From positions 1,475,440 through 1,539,439 of the forward strand of contig OOIN01000007.1 in assembly GCA_900323505.1 (NCBI GenBank): 64,000 nucleotides of DNA. Direction: 5' to 3'. This document shows, piece by piece, positions 11,966 through 22,471 of the stretch (position 1 is its first letter; each line of letters begins with the position of its first letter). The translations under genes were made by a program, and so were the position numbers. The notes below the pieces were generated by a model, which saw nothing but the letters and a program-made list of their open reading frames with translations, had not been told where the DNA came from and made no database searches. This DNA comes from Ustilago trichophora (taxonomy: Eukaryota > Basidiomycota > Ustilaginomycetes > Ustilaginales > Ustilaginaceae).

Positions 11966-14900
11966 ATGACGTCCACCTCGACTGCCGCTTTCGGCACGGA
12001 CCTCGCCTACAACCAGAATCACACTTCACAAGCTCGTCTCCCATACCCTTCCATCATGGATCAACAAGCGTCCAGCACCACCGCTGACGATCCCGATGAG
12101 CCACCATCCTTCTTTGTCCGCGCGCTCTACGACTTTGAGTCCAACGATGCAAGCTCGCTCTCCTTCCAGAAAGGTGCCCTCATCGAGGTATTGACTCAAC
12201 TTGAGTCCGGTTGGTGGGATGGTCTACTCGATAATCAGGTGCGCGGCTGGTTCCCATCCAACTATGTAGAGCACATCTCGGATCAAGAGGCCGAAGTTGA
12301 GCTCATGACGCGCGCACAGATGCACGCCCAGTACAGCTTGGGTCTCTCCTCCCGCCCTTCTACCGAGTCCGACTCTTTTTCCCGCCTCGACTTTGGTGCT
12401 GGCTTCGACGGTCTTCAGGCCCTCATCAAAGGAGATGGGATTGGCAACAGCGACGCTTTCAGCCAACTTGCAGAAGCAGCCATGCTCGACCCAACCAGGC
12501 GCATGTTCGACCCAGCTAGCCCGCAACTCAACGACACCCCCGTCATGCATCACCCCCAAGCGTCACCCTACCGACGCGCTGCAGCCTCTTCAGCCAACAC
12601 GCTTTCGGCGCAGTTTGGCCTTCCCAGTAATCCTCGCACAGCAGCACCAACAGCCACCAGCTCGCATTCGGCCGCGCCTTCGTTGTCAGAGCAACAACTG
12701 GCACTCGAGCGCGAAAGAGCAAGAGCTGCATCCGTCTCGAATCCTGTCCAAGCCAGCTCCATGACATCTCCCTCTCTCGCTGCAGCAGCCGCTGCGGCCG
12801 CAGCAAGGCCAAGAGCAGCCACCGGATCACACGCCAATCTGCCCGGCGGCGACGTCTGGGTCCAGAAGACCTCTCAACATGGACAAACCGTCTTTTACAA
12901 TACACGCAACGGCGTCACCTCTTCCCAATTGCCCACAGACGGCATCGTCTCTCAAGTAGATGCAGCAGCAGCAGAACCCTCTTCCTCTTCCTCTTCCACC
13001 AGATTGCAACCACAGCCCATGCTTCGTGGATCGTCATCAGGTCAGAACAGCTCGGCTGATTCTCGCAAAGACTTGTATGACTCGAATCACCTCGGTCCCG
13101 ACCGCAGCAGACCCGCATCCCTAGGAACCAGCGGAGAATCGCGTCCATCCTCGGCAAACAGCAGCAACACCGCCATCTTCCACAACGGCACGGCACCCGT
13201 TCGCGCTCCTAGCAGCAACACGGCCGACCGCATGCCAGATCCGTCCACTGTGCCAAAGCCTTGGAGATTGCGCCTCACCGACGATGAAAAGTACTATTTC
13301 TTCGTTCATCGCTCCACCAGTGAGATCCGCTGGAACTATGCAGATGCCAAGACCAAACTCACCATCCTTTCCAACGTCACCCCGCGCATTCGCTCGCCGA
13401 GGCATTCCACAGTATCTGCAGTTGCATCCATCGAGCACACCAAAGGAGCTCCGAGTCTGGGTGCAGGTCTCAACGTCACTCAAGGCATTTCGGCACTCAA
13501 TCTCGACTCGGATGAGTCGGATCTTGATGGCGACATGAACCCGCGCTTGCCAGGCAAGCCGCCCAAGATCAACTCATCGGATGCCGACCGCAATGGCAGC
13601 ATGGCGTCAAGTCTTGCTGCATTTGCTCATCATCCAGTGCTGTCACCGCCAAAGATCTCGCCCTCCACACTGCTGCACGAGGAGACTGCCGCTTACGAGC
13701 TGCAGAAGGCGCTGACACCAGCACAAGTGCGGCCCGTCAGCTCGCTCGTCCGTCGTGCCAACGAAGTCATTCGGCAACTTGCAACCATTGCAACCGAGCA
13801 GATCGGCACTAATGGTCTGGCGGAGTCGGATGCGTCCCTCTGGAGCCCTCTCGGTGGTGGGGTATATCTTCCAAGATTGGCACAAGCTACAGCAAGCGTG
13901 GTGGCGGCCATCAGAGAGGTGCTGTACGCCACTGGATCTCTCTCGCTCTCGGGCAGTGATCTCGCTTCCATTTCAAAGCTTGTTTCGACGACAGATGCAG
14001 CGGAGTCGGAGAGCCTCAGATCCCCATCAGAGACAGAGGTGAGCCTCAATCTGTATTCGAAGGTAGTACACACGCTCTACACTTCTCCACAGGGTTTCGA
14101 TGCGGCTTCTCTCCACATGTTCGGTGCCACTCCCAAGGACTCGGTTGCGCCTATTCCCGGCGGTCTCCATCCCGTCGGACGCAAGCTCAATGCGGTCGTT
14201 TCCAAGCTCGTGCTTTCCTCGCGTCAGGTCATCGATCACACTGTCACCCTGGCTTCCTCGCCTACTTCGGGCATGGAGAGTACCATGACGGATCTGGATG
14301 CGGATGTATTCTCGAAGCTCTATCAGTGCAGGCAGCGACTGCGTGAAGACGCGTTGGAGCTCATGCGCACGCTGCAAAGCCTCAGCTCTGAAGCCGAAAA
14401 GTCCAGGAGTACTGCACTCGGAGCTCCGCACAGTCGAGGATGGCTGCGTCGGGTCGAAGGCAGCCTTGAGAGCGACCTTGGTCTCAATGGCGTTGGGCCT
14501 ACCTCGTTCGGCAGTGGTATGGCTGCTGGTTGGCTGGGCAACGGCTTCGTGCTGCCGTCCAAGTACGAGGTTGGCCTCATCAAGGCAGGAAGCAAGGGCG
14601 CAAAGAGCACCAATCCGTTCGACCAGCGCAGGGATGCAGAGTCGGCAGTGGTGCGAGGTCTGCTCACGTTGCGCCGAATTCCGGAGAAGCGATTGGATCA
14701 GCAGATGGTCAAGCAGGTGCAGCAGAAACTCGGTCAGCTTGAAGCCGCGAAAGAAGCCGTGGCAGGAAAGAAGATGGGTGTCAGTGTCGCAAAATCTGTA
14801 CTGTCCTGGTACAGCGCTCTCGAGACTCTCGTCGAGAGTATCGATCTCGCCTCGGGTCTCGACGTCGATGGACCGAGTGCCAAAGAAGCTAGGACTTCGC

Positions 14901-17083
14901 CGATCAACGAACGAAATGCTGCCAACGCAGTCAAGGCTCGAGATCTTATGCGACGCCTCGTGGTTCTCAAGCAAGCCGCCTACGATGCTTCTTGTTTCCT
15001 CTTCTTGACTGTACAGGAGCAGGCCACTGCTCCCAAGACGAGGATGGACACTGCATCGCCGTCGGGCGCCGATGTGGTGGAGAAGCAAGCTCTGAAACTC
15101 GTCAAGCTGTCGTCTGCAGTTGTAAAGACGATCGAAGACCTGGCCAAAGTGGCGGAAGAGCAGCTCAGGGATGCATCTCCTTTCCTAGGAGCTCGTGCTT
15201 CCGTCTATGGCTCGGAGGACGGTGTCGCGATGCCTTCGATGGGCGTATTCTCTCGCAAAGTCAACACCACCAGTAACGGTTTGCACGAGGAAGTGGAGGA
15301 AATGGCCCGGTACGGCAGGAACAACGGCGAAGAGCCGGAGGAAGAAGCCGAGTTCATGTACCTCGGCCCTGGAATTGCTGTACCAAATGGTCCAAGGGCG
15401 AGATCGGGCAGCCGAGCCACAATGGGTTCGACGTCGAATTCACCCGTCACAAGTCTTGCTCCCGGTCGTGCTGGCTCAACTCAAGCTTCAAGCAGCTATC
15501 GACAGCGTTCCACCTCAGTCACCACAGGTGGATCTGCGCAGTCGCTGCGTTCCTATACCGACGCTTCCAGCAGGATCTTGAGCCGCCGGGGAACTTTGGT
15601 CGACGGTCACACTGCAGAGAGCATCGATGAGGACAGCGAGTCGATCCGCACTGGCAGTGGCAAGCTTCGTAGACTACTGGGTGACGATGCTCCTCTGACG
15701 CAAACCTTGACGCAGGACAGCGAGAACAGCGCCAACACCGCCTCGACATTGGCACGACGCAAGGAGGACGAGGTGCCCTGGTTCCTTGAGCCAGACTACA
15801 TGGGTGACGACATTGTCATTGCTCAGGATGGATCTGTAAAGGGAGCCACGCTGGAAGCATTGTTGGCGAGGTTGACGATGCACAATTCGTTCGACGCTTC
15901 GTTCAACAACACGTTCCTAATGACCTACCGCTCTTTTACAACGACACAGACGCTGCTGGATCTGCTGGCGCAGCGATTCCGCATCCTCCCACCTGAAGGG
16001 CTGAACGACGAAGAGCTGACGCTGTGGACCGAGAAAAAGCAGATCCCCATCCGTTTGCGAGTGTTCAACGTGCTCAAAATGTGGCTCGAGATGCACTTTT
16101 ACGAGGGGGAAGACGAGCCGTACTTGGATCAAGTGCGTCGCTTCGCCGTAGAGGAGATGGGCGAGGCAGCCTCGATGAAGGCACCTTCTCAACATCTGCA
16201 GCGACTGGTCGAAAGACGACATGGCGATGGAGAGCAGATGATTCGCAAGATGGTGCTCCCGAACAGCGCTCCTGCACCGATCTTGCCAAAGAACCTAAAG
16301 AAGCTCAAGTTCCTCGAGATTGATCCGCTCGAGCTCGCGCGACAATTGACGCTGATCGAGAGTCGCTTGTACAACAAGGTCAAGCCTGCCGAATGTCTGG
16401 GTCTCAAATGGACCAAGCCGGGCAACGACGTGCATGCAAAGGGCATCATGGAAAGCATCAATACGCACAACCGCATCTCTGCTTGGGTGGCGGAGACCAT
16501 CCTTCAGCAAGAAGATCTCAAGAAGAGAGCAGCGTTGATCAAGCACTTTATTTCGATTGCGGACCGTTGTCGGGCGCTAAACAACTTTTCGGGAATGTGG
16601 GCCATCGTTTCCGCCCTCAGCACTGCCCCTATTCACCGCTTACGCCGAACCTGGGACGCAGTCGCCCAAAAGCATGTTCTGGTCTTTGAATCTCTCGAGA
16701 CCCTCATGTCGGCCTCTCGCAACTGGGCCAACTATCGAGAGACAATTCACAAGCTCAACCCCCCCTGCGTTCCTTTCCTCGGACGATACCTTGGAGACCT
16801 GACTTTTATCGAGGATGGAAATCGCGATCGCCTAAAGGAAAATGATCAACTGATCAATTTTGGCAAGCGTCAAAAGACGGCTGAAGTGATCAGAGAGATC
16901 ACAATACATCAGAGTACGCCGTACAATCTGGCCGTCGTTCCAGCATTGGAAAAGTACATTGAAGCCAATCTGGTCGATGCAAGATCGGCAGATGATCTCT
17001 ATGAGCAGAGTCTGGCGTTGGAACCGAGGGAGAGGGAGGACGAGAAGATCGCGCGGCTTTTGCAGGAGAGTGGATTTTTGTAG
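11966..17083 (+). CDS. CDC25: Cdc25/Sql2-type Ras guanine nucleotide exchange factor
   Basis: This long protein (about 1705 residues from the ATG at 11966) should activate Ras by GDP release. The order of parts is: an SH3 domain at about residues 45-105 (ALYDFES, then SGWWDGLL and GWFPSNYV); a WW-type segment near 295 (VWVQKTSQHGQTVFYN) and a second Trp-rich WW-like segment near 430; a long helical middle; a RasGEF N-terminal module near 1290 (LEALLARLTMH, FLMTYRSFTT); and the catalytic Cdc25 domain at about 1450-1690 (DPLELARQLTLIE, NFSGMWAIVSAL, NPPCVPFLG). SH3 plus RasGEF is the architecture of yeast Cdc25; U. maydis Sql2 is of this kind as I recall. Upstream in-frame codons lack ATG. An alternative ATG lies at 12057. 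Confidence 0.92.
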   Translation: MTSTSTAAFGTDLAYNQNHTSQARLPYPSIMDQQASSTTADDPDEPPSFFVRALYDFESNDASSLSFQKGALIEVLTQLESGWWDGLLDNQVRGWFPSNYVEHISDQEAEVELMTRAQMHAQYSLGLSSRPSTESDSFSRLDFGAGFDGLQALIKGDGIGNSDAFSQLAEAAMLDPTRRMFDPASPQLNDTPVMHHPQASPYRRAAASSANTLSAQFGLPSNPRTAAPTATSSHSAAPSLSEQQLALERERARAASVSNPVQASSMTSPSLAAAAAAAAARPRAATGSHANLPGGDVWVQKTSQHGQTVFYNTRNGVTSSQLPTDGIVSQVDAAAAEPSSSSSSTRLQPQPMLRGSSSGQNSSADSRKDLYDSNHLGPDRSRPASLGTSGESRPSSANSSNTAIFHNGTAPVRAPSSNTADRMPDPSTVPKPWRLRLTDDEKYYFFVHRSTSEIRWNYADAKTKLTILSNVTPRIRSPRHSTVSAVASIEHTKGAPSLGAGLNVTQGISALNLDSDESDLDGDMNPRLPGKPPKINSSDADRNGSMASSLAAFAHHPVLSPPKISPSTLLHEETAAYELQKALTPAQVRPVSSLVRRANEVIRQLATIATEQIGTNGLAESDASLWSPLGGGVYLPRLAQATASVVAAIREVLYATGSLSLSGSDLASISKLVSTTDAAESESLRSPSETEVSLNLYSKVVHTLYTSPQGFDAASLHMFGATPKDSVAPIPGGLHPVGRKLNAVVSKLVLSSRQVIDHTVTLASSPTSGMESTMTDLDADVFSKLYQCRQRLREDALELMRTLQSLSSEAEKSRSTALGAPHSRGWLRRVEGSLESDLGLNGVGPTSFGSGMAAGWLGNGFVLPSKYEVGLIKAGSKGAKSTNPFDQRRDAESAVVRGLLTLRRIPEKRLDQQMVKQVQQKLGQLEAAKEAVAGKKMGVSVAKSVLSWYSALETLVESIDLASGLDVDGPSAKEARTSPINERNAANAVKARDLMRRLVVLKQAAYDASCFLFLTVQEQATAPKTRMDTASPSGADVVEKQALKLVKLSSAVVKTIEDLAKVAEEQLRDASPFLGARASVYGSEDGVAMPSMGVFSRKVNTTSNGLHEEVEEMARYGRNNGEEPEEEAEFMYLGPGIAVPNGPRARSGSRATMGSTSNSPVTSLAPGRAGSTQASSSYRQRSTSVTTGGSAQSLRSYTDASSRILSRRGTLVDGHTAESIDEDSESIRTGSGKLRRLLGDDAPLTQTLTQDSENSANTASTLARRKEDEVPWFLEPDYMGDDIVIAQDGSVKGATLEALLARLTMHNSFDASFNNTFLMTYRSFTTTQTLLDLLAQRFRILPPEGLNDEELTLWTEKKQIPIRLRVFNVLKMWLEMHFYEGEDEPYLDQVRRFAVEEMGEAASMKAPSQHLQRLVERRHGDGEQMIRKMVLPNSAPAPILPKNLKKLKFLEIDPLELARQLTLIESRLYNKVKPAECLGLKWTKPGNDVHAKGIMESINTHNRISAWVAETILQQEDLKKRAALIKHFISIADRCRALNNFSGMWAIVSALSTAPIHRLRRTWDAVAQKHVLVFESLETLMSASRNWANYRETIHKLNPPCVPFLGRYLGDLTFIEDGNRDRLKENDQLINFGKRQKTAEVIREITIHQSTPYNLAVVPALEKYIEANLVDARSADDLYEQSLALEPREREDEKIARLLQESGFL

Positions 17084-17106
17084 CTTCGCACACTCTTGCA
17101 CCATCG

Positions 17107-17136
17107 CACACACAAACACACACACACACTCACACA
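17107..17136. repeat. CA microsatellite in CDC25 3' region
   Basis: CACA-type dinucleotide repeat just after the CDC25 stop, in the 170-bp gap to the convergent gene. Confidence 0.8.
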
Positions 17137-17253
17137 TGCATGCGCGATCATCTCACACCACACACTTGCACAACAAAGAGAAGAGAGCTTGGCTGTGCTG
17201 ACAAGTAAGAGATCTGTCATAGTGAGTGACAGCTGCGTGAAGAGATAGTCAAG

Positions 17254-18693
17254 TCATTGCTGCTGATGATCTCTGTGTAGCCTAGCTTGGGCATTGACCT
17301 CTTGAGCCTCCTGTGTGGAGGGAAAGCCTATGTTCCAATATCCATCGGGTGTGACAGCTCTCTTGTACGAGGAACGATGTCTGGAGCAAGCCATGCGTTC
17401 TATGTCTCCGGCGTGCAAACCAGTTTGACTCCCTCGATGGTTGGAGTTGGAAGCGAGGTCATTGAAATGCGAATAGAAGAGGGTGCAGTCGGGACAATCG
17501 GATGCATACATTGTGCGACGGTGATGAGGATTGCGAATCGGCGTGCTGTCGACATAGCCGACAAGGTCTGCTACTCGAGTGGTGGAAGTTGGGGTGGGTT
17601 TGGGCGGGGAACTCCTGATTGGGGTCGGGCGGGTAATCGGCGTTCTGGTGGTGGTGGTGCTGTCGCTGGAGGTAGGGCGAGTGTTGGTGCTGGCGGCAGC
17701 GGCGGTTGTAGAAGGCGTAGGTCGGGTTGTAGTAGCAGCGGGAATGAAGGGGTGTCTGGAGGGCGGAACGCTTCTGCTGCCGGTATGGTTGGCAGCTGGA
17801 TTCCTGAGATGCGTTGGAGCCACTTCGACAGGGTCTGTAGCATTATCATCGCCTAGCCCGCGATTTGGATCTATCGTTGCACTGGGAACAGCTGCAGAGG
17901 GTGGTGCGGCATGCAAAGGCAACGTAAGCTCACTCTGCTGCCCTGCACTCTCTTCCAAACTTCCCTCGAGCCTAGCTTGGCCACTGTCTACATCACCCTC
18001 CCTACCCTCCTTGTCAGCAATCTCCGCACCTGCATCTGCAGAAGGAGAAATCACCCCAGCTCGCTCCCACACCTTCCTTGTAGCTGGGCTAAGCTTCCTC
18101 ACTACACTTCTGAGCGCTTCCTCGGCGTGACCACCATTTCTTCTCTCTGGAGAAGCGTTCGGGGTGGGGTCGATGGTCAATTGCTTACGCCTCCGATGCC
18201 CACGCTCTCGTTTGGATAGGGAGGCCAACCACCACGATTTGAACGCTTTCCACGCTTCCCGCTCCTTTTCGTGTTCTCGTGCTTGTGCTTGTAGTGCTAT
18301 CATCTTTGCTTGATGTTCCAGACACTTTGTGCAAATTTCCTCTTGTCGAGTCGAATTGAACTTCAGTGCAGTTTCGCTGGATGCCGATCGTGCGGTTGAT
18401 GGCTGTACTGGGGCGGCGAGCTCACTGAGCGCAAATCGCGGCTGGAGTCCAAGTTGGGCTAGAATCGCCTCGATCCGCGCAGACGACGAATGTAGCTCGT
18501 TCAGCGAGAGCTGAAGTTGATGCCTCAGATTCGCTTGTACAGCGTTGTCGCGAGGATATGGGGTTGATGTGGGATCTTGATAGACATCCGTTGAGGCACG
18601 AGACCGCGCCGCTGGAGAGCTGTGCGTGGATGTGGATGCTGGCGAGGCAAGATGAGGCTCGGTTGTGCGCTTGCGTTTGAGTGAGCTGCTCAT
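17254..18693 (-). CDS. SAE2: Sae2/Ctp1/CtIP-family DNA end-resection factor
   Basis: Only the C-terminus is diagnostic. Near residues 410-470 the protein reads CPDCTLFY, then CSRHRSSYKR, then TPDGYWNIGFPST. This is the CxxC...RHR...TP-x-(F/Y)W module that defines Sae2/Ctp1/CtIP proteins, which stimulate Mre11-Rad50 to open double-strand break ends. The N-terminal part contains a predicted helical stretch (about residues 45-150, with a CTKCLEHQ segment) that could be the oligomerisation coiled coil. The middle is low-complexity Thr/Pro/Ser sequence. The ATG at 18693 was chosen; the frame upstream to 18735 has only a TTG. The gene is convergent with CDC25 and divergent from the MCC gene. The pattern match is good, but the rest of the protein cannot confirm it. 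Confidence 0.75.
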   Translation of the reverse strand: MSSSLKRKRTTEPHLASPASTSTHSSPAARSRASTDVYQDPTSTPYPRDNAVQANLRHQLQLSLNELHSSSARIEAILAQLGLQPRFALSELAAPVQPSTARSASSETALKFNSTRQEEICTKCLEHQAKMIALQAQAREHEKEREAWKAFKSWWLASLSKRERGHRRRKQLTIDPTPNASPERRNGGHAEEALRSVVRKLSPATRKVWERAGVISPSADAGAEIADKEGREGDVDSGQARLEGSLEESAGQQSELTLPLHAAPPSAAVPSATIDPNRGLGDDNATDPVEVAPTHLRNPAANHTGSRSVPPSRHPFIPAATTTRPTPSTTAAAASTNTRPTSSDSTTTTRTPITRPTPIRSSPPKPTPTSTTRVADLVGYVDSTPIRNPHHRRTMYASDCPDCTLFYSHFNDLASNSNHRGSQTGLHAGDIERMACSRHRSSYKRAVTPDGYWNIGFPSTQEAQEVNAQARLHRDHQQQ

Positions 18694-20057
18694 TTCGTAC
18701 TTCTCCCTCGCGTAGGGTAAAGGTGAGAGTTTCAAGATCTGACGGTTGAATGGATGGTGTCGTGGCTACCAAAGGAAGCTGAGCAATCAGGGGAACAAGG
18801 AAGTTGTTGGGAAAGACGAAGGATGGGAAAACAGGAGATGGGATTTGCAACAAGATGGAGGCACAATATGGCCTCCACACCAACACTTTTTATCCAAAAG
18901 ACGCGCTGGATGGTCGGCTCAGTTAGGGTGTTAATTGGACAACTGTGCTCAGTCAAGGAACACGAGTTGAGGGCGATTCTGACACTTGACTTGTTCTTCA
19001 CGCTACGAAGAACCAACAGCGATCATCTTCCACCAAACAGCAACTCAAACTGGCCAAGATGTGCGTATAGTTGACTTGGACGGCCACAGCTGGATCTCGG
19101 ACGCAAGCGACATTGTTGACTACCACATTGACGCAACAGGAATTGAGTCACCATACTGGGTTGTGATTCAATAGAATAGCTTGCCGTCGTGTGGCTGGCT
19201 TTGTCCATGTGCACGGCGGCAGTTGATATCAGGTTGATGCATGGCACAACGTGCAGCAGTTAAGCCTACTATCGGTGCCGCAACTGGGGGATCAATTGAT
19301 GCCGTCGTGCTCCTGACACCCCAGGAGATCCACCATTCCTTACATGGCGGATGCTTCCGTGACCACTCGGCACGGTGTGCAGTACACAGAGCGTGGTCCT
19401 AACAATAGCCACTTTAATGCAACCTAACACTTGTATGTAGAGGGCTCCCAATCCAGTTCAGTAGTATGAAATTCTCAGTTGCGACAATCTTGTTCACAGT
19501 TGCAGTAGGCTGCAAGGAATAAAGCTGTCGAGTGGTGGTGCGAGTGCGTGCAGACACAAATCCGGCTATTACACTGGCTGTTTCGCTTTTGACGGTCCAA
19601 CGTCGGCCGCATTTTCCCCCGCTCCCCCGCTCCCCCGCAAAATCTTTGAGACAAAGCCAGAGTGACCGAAAAAGCTGAGATTCCAGCACGGCCGCGTTTT
19701 CGGGTAGGAGAAAGAGAAGGAGAAAGAGAAAGAGAGGGGAAAATGGGGAAAAAATGCAAAACAGACAAGAAGCACACGGTCTTACCGGCAAGGTGTCCGA
19801 CCACCAAACACTTCATATACAGCTTAGCCCTGCTCAACGAGGTCCGACTTTTTCCCTTCTGATCAACGACACACCTAGCATAGCTGTATTTGCTTTGAAC
19901 CGGCCATCGGCTCCACAGAGCCTCTTTGACCTACTCTCCTCAGCATCCCACCAGAGCCTCCACGACACACGCTTTTCGGGCCACGCCTTTTTGAACAGCA
20001 TCGTTCCTTGTTAGAAAACAAGCCCGCCCTCCGACCTCCTATCCACGCTAGCTGACA
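18694..20057. other. divergent intergenic region between SAE2 and MCC beta genes
   Basis: No gene is supported. A doubled CCCCCGCT word (about 19619-19638) and a purine-rich tract (19706-19740) lie in the MCC-proximal half. These may be promoter elements; no TATA box is obvious. Small frames on the minus strand here are pyrimidine-tract translations. Confidence 0.5.
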
Positions 20058-21951
20058 ATGCTGTCAAGACAGACAACCACTCGATTCGCTTCGGGCGCCA
20101 TCCGCCAGACTCACAAGGTCCTCAACGCCCCTGTCAGATCTTATCGTGCGGCATCTCACTCGATCTTCCAGGAACAGCAAAGCGTCCTCCCAAACAATGT
20201 TGACCCATCCTCGGAGGACTTCCTTGCCAACAAGGTCCATATGGATGGTCTCGTCCAGAAGCTCGATGCTACACACGCAAAGCTTGCCCTTGGCGGCAGT
20301 GAGAAGGCAAGAGCACGTCACATCTCTCGTGGCAAGATGCTGCCTCGTGAGCGTGTCGCTGCGCTCCTCGATCATGGCTCGCCCTTCCTGGAACTCTCGA
20401 AATTGGCAGCATACGAGATGTATGGCAACGAAGAAATTCCGGGTGCCGGTATGATTTCAGGTATCGGACGCGTATCTGGCACCGAATGCATGATTGTCGC
20501 CAACGATCCCACCGTAAAGGGTGGAAGTTACTACCCCATCTCGGTCAAGAAGCACCTTCGAGCGCAAGCCATCGCCCGTGAGAACCGTCTGCCCTGCGTC
20601 TATCTCAACGAGAGTGGTGGTGCTGCTTTGCCTCATCAGGCCGACGTCTTCCCCGACGAGAACCACTTTGGTCGTATCTTCTACAACATGGCTCAAATGT
20701 CGGCTCTCGGCATTCCGCAGATCTCGGTCGTCCACGGTATCAGTGTCGCCGGTGGTGCTTACGTGCCAGCGATGGCGGACGAGACCATCATCGTGCGAAA
20801 CCAGGGCACCATCTTCTTAGCTGGACCTCCGCTGGTCAAAGCCGCCCTTGGAGAGGTTGTCGATGATGAGACACTTGGAGGTGGTGAAATGCACTGCACC
20901 GAGTCGGGTGTAACCGACCACCTTGCTGTCGATGATGCTCACGCCATCACCCTGGCGCGAGAAGCTGTTGCTAATCTTGGCCTTTGCGGTCGTTCGAATG
21001 CCGCGTTGACGGATGCCTCGTTCGAGCAGCCATTGTACGATCCTGCGGAGCTTCACGGCATCATCCCAGAGAACGCCAGAAAGCCTTTCGACATCCGCGA
21101 CATCATCTCACGACTGGTAGACGGCTCGCGCTTCCACGAGTTCAAAAAGTTGTACGGCAATACCATTGTCACAGGTTTCGCCAAAATCGCTGGTCAGGAT
21201 GTCGGTATCATTGGCAACAACGGTGTTCTCTTCGGCGAGTCGGCAAAAAAGGCCACCAGCTTTATCCAGCTCTGCAACCAGCGTCAGACTCCCCTCGTCT
21301 TTTTGGTCAACGTCACCGGCTACATGGTTGGTGCCAAGGCCGAAAGATCTGGTATCGCCAAGGACGGCGCCAAGATGGTTCGAGCAGTGGCGTGTGCCAA
21401 CGTGCCCAAGTTCACTGTTATCGTTGGAGGAAGCTTTGGAGCAGGTAACTATGGCATGTGTGGTCGAGCCTACAGCCCTCGCTTCCTGTGGATGTGGCCC
21501 AACGCGCGCGTGGGTGTCATGGGCGGTGAGCAGCTTAGCCAGGTCATGGGTACCGTTAGCAGCGACAAGTCCAAGCAGCAAGGTCTCCGTGACACGATCG
21601 AGAAGCAAACTCTGCCCGAGTACGCCAGTGCCCGTCTCTGGGACGACGGCATCATTCGACCGCAAGACACGCGTAGCGTGCTCGCTCTCGGATTGAGCGT
21701 GACCAACACAGGCCGATGGAGGAGCTCTCAGCGCGGCGATGCAGGCGGATCTCGACACCCTGCCTGGGATGGCAACAACTACGGAGATGGCGTCTACCGG
21801 TAAGTATTATTTCCGAGAGGCCCAGCAAGAAGGTTGCATCCGCAATTCGGTGAAACGTATCGTTTACTGACCATTCGACACTTACCCCTTTTCTCTTTAT
21901 GTGTTTGGACTACACTGAACGTATGGTTGTCCACTGTGCAACAGAATGTGA
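20058..21951 (+). CDS. MCCB: 3-methylcrotonoyl-CoA carboxylase beta (carboxyltransferase) chain, spliced at 3' end
   Basis: The enzyme carries out the carboxyltransferase half-reaction of mitochondrial leucine degradation. A basic, acid-free N-terminus ([17 protein letters not shown]) looks like a mitochondrial presequence. The body is colinear with MCC beta: [49 protein letters not shown] and [18 protein letters not shown]. The unspliced frame stops at 21803, but a consensus donor (G|GTAAGT, GT at 21800) and a CAG acceptor at 21944 remove 145 nt. The end then becomes VYR-M-stop, close to the family's usual FGVFRM. The 40 residues before that are odd: a family-like stretch (SAAMQADLD) appears in another frame. 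The identity is secure; the exact C-terminus is not. Confidence 0.88.
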
Positions 21952-22212
21952 GCGAGTTTTCGACCGTCTTGCAGAATTTCAATACCAATGCAATGTCTTG
22001 AAAGCAATGCCCAAAATCCAATTCAGTGTGGATAGGTGCATGCTAAAACATATCTGAATGAGCCTTCCATCATCTTGATGAGCGGGCGATCGTTGTTTGC
22101 CTCCAGCTGGAAGTAAGTCGGCATAAGAAATCAAGTCTGTCCGCACATAAAGAGCGTGATTTTTGCGGTCAATTGTAAATGACGATCTAACATGCGTAAG
22201 TTCGGCCATTTT

Positions 22213-22218
22213 ACGCGT
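22213..22218. promoter_or_regulatory. candidate MluI cell-cycle box (MBF site) upstream of CTF18
   Basis: ACGCGT embedded in a CG-rich palindromic patch, 254 bp upstream of the CTF18 ATG. In fungi MBF drives S-phase genes through ACGCGT, and a replication-clamp loader gene is a plausible target. A single site in a GC-rich genome is weak evidence. Confidence 0.35.
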
Positions 22219-22268
22219 CGCGCGACGCACAGAGTTGAACTTTGAGAGCGGCGTGTTGGACTCTCATC

Positions 22269-22307
22269 ATACAGTACTGTACAGTACAGTACTGTCAGTA
22301 CAGTACC
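22269..22307. repeat. overlapping TACAGTACTGTA palindromes
   Basis: Three to four overlapping copies of the self-complementary word ACAGTACTGT/CAGTACAG. The same word family recurs at about 10086-10136, 10397-10420, 36347-36379 and 36448-36460, always in intergenic DNA. Confidence 0.7.
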
Positions 22308-22471
22308 TTTAAGTTGTGGCCAACTTTGTGATGTCTTACAGCTACACTATTTCACGCCTCGCCTCTGATCACCACAACGACAAGCTCTTGCTTCATTCTT
22401 TCTTCCTCTCGATCTTGACAAACACACATCCTTGGCGTTGAGGAGACGTCAGGAGCCAGGTCTAGGACGCC

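Larger units (their letters stand above)
21952..22471. other. intergenic region upstream of CTF18
   Basis: About 520 bp with no gene. It contains an MluI-type ACGCGT word with adjoining CGCG and a run of overlapping TACAGTACTGTA palindromes (both listed separately), then C/T-rich sequence up to the CTF18 start. Confidence 0.55.
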
